This document shows positions 63,413 through 64,000 of a stretch of DNA of 64,000 bases, in pieces. The notes below the pieces were generated by a model. That model was not told the DNA's origin and did no database searches. It saw nothing but the letters and a program-made list of their open reading frames with translations. Where the stretch lies: the NCBI GenBank assembly GCA_905147135.1, contig LR990051.1, forward strand, positions 1,431,001 through 1,495,000, given 5' to 3'. The DNA is from Blastobasis lacticolella. Lineage: Eukaryota > Arthropoda > Insecta > Lepidoptera > Blastobasidae. The translations under genes and the position numbers were made by a program. How positions within the stretch are numbered: position 1 is the stretch's first letter; each line of letters starts with the position of its first letter.

Positions 63413-63414
63413 CG

Positions 63415-64000
63415 TCACCTACTTATACCACAGTATTCGCTCTATCCCACATTTTTCCATTGCTCTGCGTGTTTGTAATGAAACCTCTCATCTGTAAGCC
63501 ACTCACGCACAGCACAACAGAGCCCGTCCGACGTATTACGGACCTTTGTAATCCATTTATTTAGACCTCACTGCGCGCACCTTCTGCATATAAACTTGGA
63601 CGATAAAAATACGCAAACTACATAGGTATCTAAGTGGGCATATGGGAATTATCACCGAAATTCCCAACTGATGTATCTTAGTAAATAGATAGATAGATAG
63701 ATAAAAAGTTTATTCCGATACGCCACATACGAGTACATGGGAGCTGAATACAAATTACAAAACTTAATTATAACAATGTACAAGCTACAGGTACCCAATT
63801 ACTATGTAAAAGTATATAACAGTTTACAAATATATATATATAAAATAATAATAATAATTAGTTGTGGGTAGATGCTAGTCAACTCACATGCAGCAGCGTG
63901 AACGGGTCAAGGCTCAGCCGGTATTTGCCCGTTTTTGCTAGTTTTTCAGCCATCACCCTTTGATGTGATGGCTAAAAGCTAAACAAGCTAAGTGATCATA
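63415..64000. other. AT-rich; reversed retroposon tail at 63680-63870
   Basis: (GATA)n at 63687-63702 followed by AAAAAGTTTATTCCGATACG reads, on the minus strand, as a retroposon 3' end. The last ~100 bp have GGGCAAATACCGGCTGAGCC-complement text and a CCATCACATCAAAGGG-type hairpin (CCATCACCCTTTGATGTGATGG). No gene was recognised. Confidence 0.4.

Overview
The window is animal nuclear DNA, most likely from a butterfly or moth (Lepidoptera). It is AT-rich and has no dense coding or operons. It is packed with repeat types I associate with Lepidoptera: tRNA-headed SINEs, 5S-headed SINEs, 3' ends of CR1/Jockey-type and RTE-type LINEs, an R1-clade retrotransposon, and many foldback or MITE elements. 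All family names come from reading motifs by eye; no database search was possible.

Layout. 1-6.6 kb: SINE and LINE tails in AT-rich sequence. 6.6-9.2 kb: a TTAA-flanked MITE-like repeat, copy 1 of a ~600-bp repeat, and a decayed CR1-type LINE broken by a 270-bp insert. 9.3-14.6 kb: a decayed LOA/I-type LINE on the minus strand, then a 5'-truncated but uninterrupted R1-clade reverse transcriptase on the plus strand (the only long intact ORF), its 3'UTR and poly(A), and a ~423-bp array of an 11-bp G-rich unit. 14.9-16.7 kb: a 41-bp palindrome and a 1.7-kb inverted-repeat element holding a GGACC/GGTCC-rich array. 17-29 kb: scattered SINEs, LINE tails and MITEs in featureless AT-rich DNA. 29.9-37.2 kb is the most structured part. 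It holds a foldback made of GCGTCGGCGACGC palindromes, a 1.16-kb element flanked by TAA with 104-bp-type internal repeats, a GC-rich 275-bp MITE, and a P-element-like element with 65-bp inverted arms and a decayed THAP domain. A 104-bp tandem array, organised as a 208-bp dimer and switching orientation once, sits inside the P-like element. 37-62 kb: more SINEs (several nested), RTE remnants and hairpins.

Host genes are almost absent. The best candidate is a short 3'-terminal exon at 62271-62364 (+). It has a near-consensus branch site, a pyrimidine-rich acceptor, 30 open codons, a stop and an AATAAA signal 57 bases after the stop. If real, much of the window is intron or flank of that gene. 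Two weaker internal-exon candidates are at 189-233 (+) and 29412-29503 (-).

Nothing here works together as a pathway. The biology is the layered history of transposons, and the most unusual structures are the palindrome-centred tandem arrays that recur at two loci next to the same companion repeat.
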